Assembly (NCBI RefSeq): GCF_913060805.1
Contig: NZ_CAJXTC010000007.1
Span: 1-64,000, forward strand
DNA length: 64,000 bases
Direction: 5' to 3'
Source: an uncultured Draconibacterium sp.
Lineage (GTDB): Bacteria > Bacteroidota > Bacteroidia > Bacteroidales > Prolixibacteraceae
The notes under the pieces were generated by a model. That model saw only the letters and a list, made by a program, of their open reading frames with translations, had not been told where the DNA came from and did not search any database. Both the position numbers and the translations under genes were made by a program. Shown piece after piece: positions 34,067 through 42,447 of this stretch. The number at the start of each line of letters is the position of its first letter. Within the stretch, counting starts at the first letter, position 1.

Positions 34067-35068
34067 ATGAGCCGATTTGTCCGAATTATTATGTGGGTTT
34101 TGTTGTGGGGAGCGCTGTTTGTTGCCATCGCTTATTTTTTGCCCAAAACGGTTGTAGTTGAGCGGAGCACTGATATTCAGGCCCCGACAAAAACCGTGTA
34201 TGCACAAATTGTTGATTTGCACCAGTGGGATAATTGGTCGCCGTGGAAACGAATTGGCGAAAACGATAGTGTAGAATACATTAACCACGGAATTGGTGTG
34301 GGCGGCGGCTATATCTGGAGAAATAAAACCAAAGAAAGCAGTGCAACCATCGAGATTATTAAGGCAGAACCGTTAAGCAAAGTTTCCGTTTTGCTCGATT
34401 TTATGGAGCGCGGAGAGGCTTTAAGTAGTTTTAATCTTGCAGAAAAAGACGGGGGAACCACAGTTGACTGGACACTGACTTATGATGTTGGGAATAATCC
34501 TTTTGCCCGTTGGGTCGGCTTACTCATGAAAAAAAGTATGGGAACCGATTTCGACAATGGACTGGTAAAATTAAAGGCACTTTGCCAGGTAATTGAGAAA
34601 GAGAATGAGCAGGTAATATTGCTCGACGAGGTTAAAGAAATGACCTATGCAGGTATTCGCGAAACAGTACCTTTTATTGAAGTTAGCCGCGAAATGAGTG
34701 AAATGTACAGCGAGATAAGCCGTTTTCTGGCGCAAAAGGAAATTGAAATGGCCGGAATGCCTTTTGCCCTTTACCATCTGATGGATGAGGAAAATATTGA
34801 TTTGGAATGTGGCATCCCGATCGATGCCGATGTTGAAGGAAACAGAACCGTGAAAGTGGCTACTTTCCCTACCACAACTTGTGCTTGCCTCGATTTTTAT
34901 GGCGACTACAGTAATTTGCAGGAAGGACACATTGCCCTACAAAAATGGGTAGAAGCACATGGTTTTAACCTAGCCAGTGCGCCAATGGAAATTTACCTTA
35001 CCGATCCGCAACAGGAACCCGATCCGGCAAAATGGTTAACCCGAATTTGCTATCCGGTTGAACAATAG
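34067..35068 (+). CDS. Membrane-anchored SRPBCC - GyrI-like domain fusion
   Basis: 333 residues. A hydrophobic helix (about 5-25) anchors or exports the protein. Residues 30-175 form an SRPBCC (START-like/polyketide cyclase) ligand-binding domain, with V-V-V-E-R-S-T-D-I-Q-A-P near 27 and W-D-N-W-S-P-W near 50. Residues 185-333 are a GyrI-like/AraC-effector-binding domain (E-x-x-x-x-x-Y-A-G-I-R, A-L-Y-H-L, G-I-P-I-D-A-D, F-Y-G-D-Y). Both halves bind small hydrophobic ligands in other proteins; here there is no DNA-binding part. Function is unknown; a sensor, carrier or hydrolase of small molecules is possible. It stands alone between divergent and separately promoted genes. Confidence 0.8.
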   Translation: MSRFVRIIMWVLLWGALFVAIAYFLPKTVVVERSTDIQAPTKTVYAQIVDLHQWDNWSPWKRIGENDSVEYINHGIGVGGGYIWRNKTKESSATIEIIKAEPLSKVSVLLDFMERGEALSSFNLAEKDGGTTVDWTLTYDVGNNPFARWVGLLMKKSMGTDFDNGLVKLKALCQVIEKENEQVILLDEVKEMTYAGIRETVPFIEVSREMSEMYSEISRFLAQKEIEMAGMPFALYHLMDEENIDLECGIPIDADVEGNRTVKVATFPTTTCACLDFYGDYSNLQEGHIALQKWVEAHGFNLASAPMEIYLTDPQQEPDPAKWLTRICYPVEQ

Positions 35069-35175
35069 ATAATCTGCAAAATCCGTTCGTTATCAATCAA
35101 TTGGTTAAAAATACCTAAACGGCAGGGCTATGTCTCAATTCTTGCTAAATTTGTAGCCTTAAAATTTTTTGGGGA

Positions 35176-36024
35176 GTGGAAGAGAAGAAGTTTTTTGATA
35201 AACTAAAAAATCAATACCGGTTAATCATTTACAACGATACCACGTTTCAGTCGGTGTGGAGCATGAAGCTTTCGCGACTGAAAGTGTTTACTGTAACCAG
35301 TTTAACGTCGGCGATTTTGGTAATACTGGTAATTTTGCTGATTGCAACTACCGGATTGCGCGAATATATTCCGGGTTACCCAAAAGCGGAGTACCGTCAA
35401 ATGCTGGTGCGTAATGCTTTGGTAGTCGATTCGCTGGAACAGGAGCTGGCAAAACGCGATCAGTTCTTTAAAGGTATTCAGGCAATAATGGCCGGCGAAG
35501 TACCCGAAGATGATCAGTTGGCCGCAGCCGATATCGAAAAGGATGAGGTAGAATTTAAACAGTACAATCACGATTCTGTTTTTCAGGATAAATTGCTGGC
35601 CGAACAGTTGAGTCTGTCAATCCGAAATGATAACGCTGATGCCACGCAGCTAAGCCAGGTGCACTTTTTTGTACCGGTAAAAGGTGTAATCTCCGAGCAT
35701 TTTAAAAATACACCCGAGCATTTTGGTGTCGATTTGGTGAGCGAGCCGAACGCCCGAATTTCATCGGTATTAGACGGAACGGTAATTTTTGCCGGCTGGA
35801 CACTCGAAACAGGCTACGTTGCCTATATTCAGCACGAAGCAAATTTGGTTTCGGTGTATAAACACAACGCCGAATTATTGAAAAAAACCGGGCAGACAGT
35901 AAAAGCCGGCGAGGCGATTGCCATAATCGGAAACACAGGAGAATTATCAAGTGGGCCGCACCTGCACTTTGAGTTGTGGCACGATGGAATCGCACTTGAT
36001 CCGGAACAGTACATTGACTTTTAA
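35176..36024 (+). CDS. M23 family metallopeptidase (membrane-anchored)
   Basis: 282 residues, GTG start. A single membrane helix at about 39-60 follows a 35-residue cytosolic tail; 75-160 is helical/coiled. The LytM domain (about 160-282) keeps the whole zinc site: H-F-G-V-D (HxxxD), the Y-K-H loop and H-L-H-F-E near the end. It would cut peptide cross-links in peptidoglycan or, as in many Bacteroidota homologues, act in envelope biogenesis. It is followed by dxr after one base. Confidence 0.9.
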   Translation: MEEKKFFDKLKNQYRLIIYNDTTFQSVWSMKLSRLKVFTVTSLTSAILVILVILLIATTGLREYIPGYPKAEYRQMLVRNALVVDSLEQELAKRDQFFKGIQAIMAGEVPEDDQLAAADIEKDEVEFKQYNHDSVFQDKLLAEQLSLSIRNDNADATQLSQVHFFVPVKGVISEHFKNTPEHFGVDLVSEPNARISSVLDGTVIFAGWTLETGYVAYIQHEANLVSVYKHNAELLKKTGQTVKAGEAIAIIGNTGELSSGPHLHFELWHDGIALDPEQYIDF

Positions 36025-36025
36025 G

Positions 36026-37186
36026 ATGAAGAAAAGAATAGCAATTCTTGGATCTACCGGATCCATAGGAACCCAGGCGCTCGAGGTTATTGAGCAAAAT
36101 CCCGAATTGTTTGAAGTTGAGGTTTTAACAGCAAATAACAGCGTGGAACTGCTCATTCAGCAGGCAAAAAAGTTTCAGCCCAATGTGGTGGTTATCGCCA
36201 ACAAGGAGAAATACCAACTGGTTAGCGGTGCCCTTGAGGATGAAGATATAAAAGTTTATGCCGGAGAAGAGGCATTAAACCAGGTGGTGGAAATGGATAC
36301 TGTTGATTTGGTGTTGACTGCCATGGTTGGTTACTCCGGATTGATTCCGACTTATAACGCCGTAAATGCCGGAAAACCAATTGCACTGGCAAATAAAGAA
36401 ACGCTGGTTGTTGCCGGCGAAATTATAACAAAAGCAGCGCGCGAAAAACAGGTCGACCTGTTGCCGGTTGATTCGGAACACTCGGCCATTTTCCAATGTT
36501 TGGTGGGCGAGTTTATGAATCCGATTGAAAAGATTTACCTTACCTGTTCCGGCGGTCCGTTCCGTGGAAAAACACTCGACGATTTGCAGCATGTTACGGT
36601 TGATAATGCTTTGGCGCACCCCAACTGGGATATGGGAGCAAAAATCACCATCGATTCGGCAACGCTTATGAACAAAGGATTCGAGGTAATTGAGGCGCAC
36701 TGGCTTTTTGGTTTGCCTGCTTCAAAAATCGATGTTATCGTTCATCCCGAGTCAATCGTTCACTCCATCGTTCAGTTTGAAGATGGTTCGATGAAAGCGC
36801 AAATGGGCTTGCCCGATATGAAGTTGCCCATACAATATGCCATGGGATTTCCGAACAGAATTGCAAATAACTTCCCGCGTTTCAACTTTTTAGATTACCC
36901 TAGTTTGCATTTTGAACAGCCAAATACAGAAATTTTTCGTAACCTTGCACTCGCTTTTGCGGCAATGGAAAAGGGCGGAAATATGCCCTGTATTTTAAAT
37001 GCTGCAAATGAAATAGTTGTTGAGGCATTTTTAAAACGAAAAATTAGCTTTTTACAAATGCCCGAAATAATAGAACAGGCCATGAACAAGGTTGATTTTG
37101 TTAATCAGCCAACACTCAATGATTTAATTGAGACCAACAACGAAACAAGAACGGTGGCACAGTTGTTAACAGAAAACAAAATTTAG
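36026..37186 (+). CDS. dxr: 1-deoxy-D-xylulose 5-phosphate reductoisomerase
   Basis: 386 residues from the ATG at 36026, one base after the M23 stop; the in-frame extension back to 35951 is a shadow of the M23 gene. Second enzyme of the MEP isoprenoid pathway, making 2-C-methyl-D-erythritol 4-phosphate with NADPH. N-terminal Rossmann motif G-S-T-G-S-I-G (8-14), A-N-K-E-T-L near 122, metal/substrate motif V-D-S-E-H-S near 146, and N-K-G-F-E-V-I-E-A near 214. Normal length. The dxr-rseP order is common in Bacteroidota. Confidence 0.95.
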   Translation: MKKRIAILGSTGSIGTQALEVIEQNPELFEVEVLTANNSVELLIQQAKKFQPNVVVIANKEKYQLVSGALEDEDIKVYAGEEALNQVVEMDTVDLVLTAMVGYSGLIPTYNAVNAGKPIALANKETLVVAGEIITKAAREKQVDLLPVDSEHSAIFQCLVGEFMNPIEKIYLTCSGGPFRGKTLDDLQHVTVDNALAHPNWDMGAKITIDSATLMNKGFEVIEAHWLFGLPASKIDVIVHPESIVHSIVQFEDGSMKAQMGLPDMKLPIQYAMGFPNRIANNFPRFNFLDYPSLHFEQPNTEIFRNLALAFAAMEKGGNMPCILNAANEIVVEAFLKRKISFLQMPEIIEQAMNKVDFVNQPTLNDLIETNNETRTVAQLLTENKI

Positions 37187-37195
37187 AAGAATTTA

Positions 37196-38536
37196 ATGGA
37201 GTCGATATTAATTAAAACAGCGCAATTACTTTTAAGCCTTTCAATATTAGTGGTTTTACACGAGGCGGGACACTTTATGTTCGCCCGACTTTTTAAAACC
37301 CGCGTAGAAAAATTTTACCTCTTTTTTAACCCATGGTTTTCGCTTTTTAAAATGAAAAAGGGCGAAACTGAATACGGAATTGGCTGGTTGCCACTTGGTG
37401 GTTACGTGAAAATTTCGGGAATGATCGATGAATCGATGGACAAGGAAGCGATGAAACTTCCGCCTCAACCATGGGAATTTCGTGCAAAACCGGCCTGGCA
37501 ACGTTTGCTGATTATGGTTGGTGGAGTTTTAATGAACTTCATTTTTGCAATGGTAATTTACATTGGTGTGCTTTATGCCTGGGGCGAACAATACCTGCCC
37601 ACCGAGAATGTAAAATACGGCGTTGTTGTGAACGAAACCGGTAAGCAACTTGGATTTGAAACAGGCGATAAAATTCTTACCGTTGATAATCAATATATCG
37701 AGCAGTTCAGCAAAATTGTACCAACCATTGTTTTAGATGGCGCTAAAACCGTTCAGGTAGAGCGCGACGGGCAAAAGGTTGATGTGCAGATTACAGGCGA
37801 AGATCTGGCGCTGTTGCTAAAAAGCAAAGGTATTTGGGAAGAACGTTTTCCTTACGATATTCAGATCGGACGTTTGGCAAAAGATTTTCCGGCACAACAA
37901 GCAGGTCTCGAGGTAGGCGATGTTTTAGGAAATGTTGATGGGAGATCGTTTGATTATTACGATCAGTTTACCAGCTATTTAGAGTCGAAGAAGGATCAGG
38001 AAATTGCGATCGATATTACCCGCGACGGTCAGCATATGACTAAAACGCTAACGGTAAATGAAGAAGGGAAACTCGGATTTAATCCGGCTTTTAATAATGC
38101 TGAAGATATGTTCGAGTTCAAAACCATAAAATATGGTTTTCTTGAGTCGATTCCAGCAGGTATCGATCGTGGTGTTCAAACTACCGGAAATTACCTGAAA
38201 CAGTTTAAACTGTTCTTCAAAAAAGAAACAAAAGCATACGAATCGTTGGGTGGATTTGCAACCATTGGAAGCATCTTTTCTTCTTCATGGGACTGGGCGC
38301 ATTTCTGGAATATGACAGCGTTTATTTCAATCATTCTGGCCATTATGAACCTCCTGCCAATTCCGGCACTGGACGGTGGACACGTAATGTTTTTATTTGG
38401 CGAAATGATAACCGGACGCAAGCCCGGAGAAAAATTTCTGGAGTATGCTCAAATTGCCGGAATGGTATTACTTTTGGCTTTGGTACTTTATGCCAATGCC
38501 AACGATATAATTAAAATGATTAACGGCACATTTTAA
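37196..38536 (+). CDS. rseP: RIP metalloprotease RseP (site-2 protease)
   Basis: 446 residues, inner membrane. First helix with the zinc motif H-E-A-G-H (near 22-26) and the C-terminal N-L-L-P-I-P-A-L-D-G-G (near 383-393), the third metal ligand site. Two PDZ-like regions lie between (about 130-215 and 225-305). Membrane helices near 5-25, 100-125, 375-395 and 420-440. It cleaves transmembrane segments such as those of anti-sigma factors, so the anti-sigma encoded at 28.3 kb is a possible substrate (inference). Located 9 bp after dxr. Confidence 0.94.
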   Translation: MESILIKTAQLLLSLSILVVLHEAGHFMFARLFKTRVEKFYLFFNPWFSLFKMKKGETEYGIGWLPLGGYVKISGMIDESMDKEAMKLPPQPWEFRAKPAWQRLLIMVGGVLMNFIFAMVIYIGVLYAWGEQYLPTENVKYGVVVNETGKQLGFETGDKILTVDNQYIEQFSKIVPTIVLDGAKTVQVERDGQKVDVQITGEDLALLLKSKGIWEERFPYDIQIGRLAKDFPAQQAGLEVGDVLGNVDGRSFDYYDQFTSYLESKKDQEIAIDITRDGQHMTKTLTVNEEGKLGFNPAFNNAEDMFEFKTIKYGFLESIPAGIDRGVQTTGNYLKQFKLFFKKETKAYESLGGFATIGSIFSSSWDWAHFWNMTAFISIILAIMNLLPIPALDGGHVMFLFGEMITGRKPGEKFLEYAQIAGMVLLLALVLYANANDIIKMINGTF

Positions 38537-38547
38537 TGAAAAAAAAC

Positions 38548-38555
38548 TATTTTTG
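38548..38555 (+). promoter_or_regulatory. -7 box before tatA
   Basis: TATTTTTG, exact TAnnTTTG match, 26 nt before the ATG at 38582. It argues against the upstream in-frame GTG at 38558, which would be at or before the transcription start. Confidence 0.45.
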
Positions 38556-38581
38556 TCGTGGAACCAATTAACTTATTAGAT

Positions 38582-38782
38582 ATGAATTTATTTGTAGTAG
38601 CAGGATTTATCGGACCTCAGGAAATAATAATCATCTTAATAATTGTTTTACTTCTGTTTGGTGGTCGTAAAATTCCGGAGTTGATGAAAGGACTTGGAAA
38701 AGGAATGAAGGAATTTAAAGAAGCCACAAAAGAAGATGAGGCTGACGATAAAAAACCGGAAAGCGAAAAAATCGAAAAGTAA
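38582..38782 (+). CDS. tatA: Twin-arginine translocase subunit TatA/E
   Basis: 66 residues from the ATG at 38582 (74 if the GTG at 38558 is used). One membrane helix (about 12-27), the F-G-G-R-K-I-P-E-L hinge typical of TatA, an amphipathic helix ([10 protein letters not shown]) and a highly charged Lys/Glu tail. It forms the pore for folded proteins with TatC; no tatC or tatB is in the window. Confidence 0.93.
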   Translation: MNLFVVAGFIGPQEIIIILIIVLLLFGGRKIPELMKGLGKGMKEFKEATKEDEADDKKPESEKIEK

Positions 38783-38804
38783 TTAATATCGAAATAGATA
38801 TTAC

Positions 38805-38839
38805 AAATCCCGTTCTGTATTACAGTTACGGGATTTTTT
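38805..38839 (+). terminator. Intrinsic terminator of tatA
   Basis: AAATCCCGT with ACGGGATTT (38805-38813 / 38828-38836) followed by a T-run. The loop contains the palindrome CTGTATTACAG. Confidence 0.85.
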
Positions 38840-38936
38840 GTATTTCAGCGGATTGCCTTTTCATTTGCCATGTTGCAGATTTACAGTATGGTAAGGTTTT
38901 TGTTATCTATCTTAGAAATCCAAAAAAACAGATTAT

Positions 38937-39980
38937 ATGAAACGTATTAACCACCTTGTTTTTCTAGTGCTCGTTGCCGCAATTTTTGCGAGCTGCGATT
39001 CCGACTCTACTGTTATGTACAAAAATATTACCGGGAAAGCCGGTGAGATGGTTGTCGTAATTTCTAAAGATTCGTGGAATGGAAAACCCGGAGAAGTTGT
39101 TCGCGAAACACTGGCGCAGCCGCACGCAGGTTTGCCGCAGGAAGAGCCGCTTTTCGATTTGATTAACGTTCCGCACGAAGCCTTTAAAGATATTTTCAGA
39201 TCGACACGAAACATTGTACAAACTACTATTTCGCCAAATGTTGATGAGAGCGGAATTAAATTCACCGACGATGTGTGGGCTTATCCACAGGCTACCGTAC
39301 AAATTAGTGCTAAAAATGCCGACGAGTTTGCAAAGATCTTCGACGAAAATAAGGACAGAATACTATCATATTTTGTACAGGCTGAGAAAGAGCGCGTAAC
39401 AATGACTTATAAAAACACCTACGAAAAGGCCGTTTTTAATACGCTGAATACCGAGTTCGATGTTACCATGAAAGTGCCTCCGGGCTTCCGTATCATGGAA
39501 AATAAAAAGGATTTTTTGTGGGTACAATTCGATTCGCCTGAAATTACCCAGGGAATTGTGATTTATTCGTATCCGTATGTTTCCGACAGTGCATTTACTG
39601 TTGGTTACCAGCTGCCAATTCGCGACAGTTTACTTAAAAAATACGTTCCGGGCCCGACTGACGGAAGTTACATGTCGACAGAAAAACGCGTCGACCAGAT
39701 TAATAATGTAATTAAGCACAATGGAAATTATGCCTCCGAAATGCGTGGTTTGTGGCGTGTAGAGAATGATTTTATGGGTGGACCATACATTTCACTGTCA
39801 GAATTGGATGCTTCGAACCAGCGTGTAATTAACGCTTTTGGTTTTGTGTATGCGCCGAGTAAAGATAAACGCAATTTATTGCGTCAGGTTGAAGGGATGA
39901 TCTATTCGTTAAAACTCAACAACCAGGCTGATAACGATAAACTAAATCAGCAGGATATTGAAATTCAGGTGGAAGGATAG
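38937..39980 (+). CDS. DUF4837 family lipoprotein
   Basis: 347 residues. A lipoprotein signal ends in I-F-A-S-C-D (Cys21). The body, with K-A-G-E-M-V-V-V-I-S near 33, P-L-F-D-L-I-N-V-P near 67, V-P-P-G-F-R near 180 and R-G-L-W-R-V-E-N-D-F-M-G-G-P near 270, matches the Bacteroidota-specific DUF4837 family, whose role is unknown. Single gene with its own terminator; no partner is evident. Confidence 0.85.
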   Translation: MKRINHLVFLVLVAAIFASCDSDSTVMYKNITGKAGEMVVVISKDSWNGKPGEVVRETLAQPHAGLPQEEPLFDLINVPHEAFKDIFRSTRNIVQTTISPNVDESGIKFTDDVWAYPQATVQISAKNADEFAKIFDENKDRILSYFVQAEKERVTMTYKNTYEKAVFNTLNTEFDVTMKVPPGFRIMENKKDFLWVQFDSPEITQGIVIYSYPYVSDSAFTVGYQLPIRDSLLKKYVPGPTDGSYMSTEKRVDQINNVIKHNGNYASEMRGLWRVENDFMGGPYISLSELDASNQRVINAFGFVYAPSKDKRNLLRQVEGMIYSLKLNNQADNDKLNQQDIEIQVEG

Positions 39981-40002
39981 TCGAAAATAATATATACGAT
40001 AT

Positions 40003-40046
40003 AAAAAAAGCAGGCTGGAAAAATTAATTTCCAGCCTGCTTTTTTT
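40003..40046. terminator. Bidirectional terminator between DUF4837 gene and metF
   Basis: A stem of about 19 bp (AAAAAAAGCAGGCTGGAAA from 40003, with its complement ending in TTTTTTT at 40046) has A- and T-runs on both flanks, so it can end both convergent transcripts. Confidence 0.92.
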
Positions 40047-40069
40047 GTATGATTTTGGCTTCTTTCCGT

Positions 40070-41023
40070 TTAGAAAGCAGCCTTTACAATTTCACTAACA
40101 TTATCAGAAATACCGTAAGTATAAATGTGCAGCGACGGTACGTTATGTGAAACCAAATCTTTCGATTGGAAAATGGCCCACTCTGTTCCTACACGTCGGG
40201 CGTCATCGTTGTTTTTACATTTTGCCAGCTCTTTTGATAATTCCAGTGGTAAGTCGATGCTAAAAATTTTTGGAAGTACCGTTAACTGGTTTTTCAGGTT
40301 GATCGGTTTGATACCCGGAATAATTGGCACCGTAATTCCCATTGCACGGCATTTATCAACAAAATCGTAATACACCTGGTTATCGAAAAACATTTGTGTT
40401 ACAATGTAATCAGCGCCTTCGTCAACTTTTTGTTTCAGGTAAGCCATGTCCTGCTCCATATTGGGCGATTCAAAATGTTTCTCCGGATAACCGGCAACAC
40501 CAATACAAAAGTCAAGCGGTTTATTGTTTTTCAGATCCGCATCCAGGTATTTTCCTTTTCCGAGATCTTTAATTTGTTTTACTAACTCGTTGGCGTTTGA
40601 GTGCCCGTTTTCGGTAGGTTTAAAAACGTGTTGGTTTTTAAGACCATCGCCACGCAGCGCAAGAACATTGTTGATTCCCAGAAAATTCAGGTCGATCAAA
40701 ACGTGTTCAGTTTCACTTTTGGTAAAACCGCCACACAAAATATGCGGTACTACCGGAATGCCGTATTTGTGCTGAATATCGGCAGCAATAGCCACTGTTC
40801 CCGGACGTTTGCGAACTGTTTGTTTTACAATGCTTCTGTCTGCGAGTTCTTTAAATTCAATCTCGTCGCGGTGAGTAGTTATATTAATGTATTTTGGATC
40901 GAATTCTGTTAAACTCTCAATCGTTTTATGCAGGCGCGAAACATCGTTGCCCTTTAATGGCGGCAGCAGCTCAAAAGAAAAAACGGTTTTCTTTGCCTGA
41001 TTTATGGTGTCTATAACTTTCAT
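40070..41023 (-). CDS. metF: Methylenetetrahydrofolate reductase
   Basis: 317 residues, FAD enzyme with a TIM-barrel fold. Reduces 5,10-methylene-THF to 5-methyl-THF, the methyl donor of the MetH encoded upstream. Family marks are F-S-F-E-L-L-P-P near 16-23 (with the catalytic Glu), N-I-T-T-H-R near 47, A-L-R-G-D near 128 and T-Q-M-F-F-D near 204, plus I-P-G-I-K-P near 235. It has its own promoter and is separated from metH by an unrelated ATPase gene. Confidence 0.95.
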   Translation of the reverse strand: MKVIDTINQAKKTVFSFELLPPLKGNDVSRLHKTIESLTEFDPKYINITTHRDEIEFKELADRSIVKQTVRKRPGTVAIAADIQHKYGIPVVPHILCGGFTKSETEHVLIDLNFLGINNVLALRGDGLKNQHVFKPTENGHSNANELVKQIKDLGKGKYLDADLKNNKPLDFCIGVAGYPEKHFESPNMEQDMAYLKQKVDEGADYIVTQMFFDNQVYYDFVDKCRAMGITVPIIPGIKPINLKNQLTVLPKIFSIDLPLELSKELAKCKNNDDARRVGTEWAIFQSKDLVSHNVPSLHIYTYGISDNVSEIVKAAF

Positions 41024-41051
41024 TATTTAGTCTGTATTTTGTTACGAAGTG

Positions 41052-41059
41052 CAAAGATA
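41052..41059 (-). promoter_or_regulatory. -7 box of metF promoter
   Basis: TATCTTTG on the minus strand, 28 nt before the metF ATG. A -33 element is not clear. No SAM riboswitch is visible in the ~105-bp leader region. Confidence 0.6.
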
Positions 41060-41129
41060 ACAAAATCGCACCTCTTTATCTGATTCTAATTATAAGAGCA
41101 TTATTAGCTGGCATTTATTTAACCGCTGT

Positions 41130-42275
41130 TTAAAATTTAATGGAAAGAAGTTGGTTGACAGGCACTACTTCAATGTTTTCAGTTAAAAAGAATTTACGTG
41201 TCCCCCGGTTAATCAGGTATAATTTATCTAGTTTTAAATCTTCAATAACGCTATGTACCGATCGGGTGGTTTTGGCTGCATCCGAGAATTTTACCTCAAA
41301 ACCTATTCTTTTGCCGTTTTTTAGTACCAGCAAATCCAATTCGGCTCCGGCATGTGTACGCCAGTAAAAAAAATCGCGGGTGTCGGCATGTTGAATCAAT
41401 TGCTCAATAACAAATCCTTCCCACGATGCGCCGAGCTTTGGGTGAGTATAAATAGCATCTCCTTCCAGAGATAGCAGGGAATGAAGTATTCCGCTGTCGC
41501 GAATGTAAACTTTGGGCGATTTTACCTGACGTTTTTTAAGGTTCTCGTGCCAGGGTTGTAGCTGGCGGACCATAAAGGTTCCGGTTAACAGATCAAGGTA
41601 ACGTTTTACTGTCGGCTCCGAAACGCCCAGCGAACGCGCAAATTCGGCTCCTGTCCAAATCTGTGCATGATAGTGTGCCAGCATTTGCCAAAACCTTCGT
41701 AATGCAACCGGTGCAACGTTAAACCCAATTTGCGAAATATCACGTTCTAAAAATGTTTGGGTAAAATTATTCCGCCAGCTAAAGCTTTGCTTCTCGTTTT
41801 CTGCTAAAAACGAACGCGGAAAACCACCACGAAACCATAGCTGTTCCATTTTATCTTTTCCAACTTCGTTGAGCCGAAATCCTGTTAAGTTGATAAATCC
41901 TATTCGTCCGGCCAGACTTTCAGATGATTTTCGGATTAAATCTGGCGAGGCACTGCCGAGAATTAGAAACTTCCGGTCTGTATTTTCCTGATCAACCAAT
42001 ACCCGAAGTAATGGAAACAATTCCGGTAGAAGCTGAATCTCGTCGATTATTATAAGTCCTCGCGCATTTTGCAGCAACGATTTTGGAGCTGCTTTTAACA
42101 GCTCAAAATCTGCCGGGTCTTCCAAATCAAAAATATTTTCGGGTTGTTGTGAGGAAGCAATTATTCTCGCTAATGTTGTTTTTCCGCATTGTCGAGGCCC
42201 TAATATTGCTGTGATTGGGTTAAACCTAATGGATTCTTTTAATTCGTTTACAAACCGTTCTCTTGTTAATAACAT
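41130..42275 (-). CDS. AAA+ ATPase with DUF4143 domain
   Basis: 381 residues. Walker A G-P-R-Q-C-G-K-T-T (26-34), Walker B L-I-I-I-D-E-I near 75-81, then a winged-helix-like DUF4143 region (about 190-300) and a C-terminal E-L-D-L-L-V-L...F-E-V-K segment near 310-328 that resembles a PD-(D/E)XK nuclease core. The family is common and mobile in Bacteroidota and archaea, with no settled role. It splits metF from the metH operon and is flanked by inverted repeats, so it looks like an insertion into the methionine region (inference). Confidence 0.85.
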   Translation of the reverse strand: MLLTRERFVNELKESIRFNPITAILGPRQCGKTTLARIIASSQQPENIFDLEDPADFELLKAAPKSLLQNARGLIIIDEIQLLPELFPLLRVLVDQENTDRKFLILGSASPDLIRKSSESLAGRIGFINLTGFRLNEVGKDKMEQLWFRGGFPRSFLAENEKQSFSWRNNFTQTFLERDISQIGFNVAPVALRRFWQMLAHYHAQIWTGAEFARSLGVSEPTVKRYLDLLTGTFMVRQLQPWHENLKKRQVKSPKVYIRDSGILHSLLSLEGDAIYTHPKLGASWEGFVIEQLIQHADTRDFFYWRTHAGAELDLLVLKNGKRIGFEVKFSDAAKTTRSVHSVIEDLKLDKLYLINRGTRKFFLTENIEVVPVNQLLSIKF

Positions 42276-42358
42276 AAACCCGTGTTTTCTTTAAAATTAC
42301 GCTTTTATATTGAAAAAGAAATGTTGGATGTTAGAAATTCAAGATAAACAATAAAAAA

Positions 42359-42401
42359 TAACCTTGAAATACTAATATCAAATATTAGTATTTCAAGGTT
42401 A
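42359..42401. repeat. Perfect 20-bp inverted repeat between metH and the ATPase gene
   Basis: Arms 42359-42378 and 42382-42401 pair without mismatch around the loop CAA. It is A/T-rich and lacks a T-run, but such a stable stem downstream of metH could end or stabilise its transcript. A second small stem with loop AAAA lies at about 42417-42434. Confidence 0.75.
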
Positions 42402-42447
42402 ATATTTATTCCGGTAGTCTCACAAAAGTGAGGCTTTTACTAATTTG

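Noticed and set aside
35951-36025. Longer dxr start inside the M23 gene
   Set aside because: The 25 extra residues are an out-of-frame reading of the M23 C-terminus; the Rossmann motif begins right after the ATG at 36026.
42359-42401. Insertion-sequence terminal inverted repeat
   Set aside because: The two arms are adjacent (3-nt loop) and no transposase or target duplication is visible.
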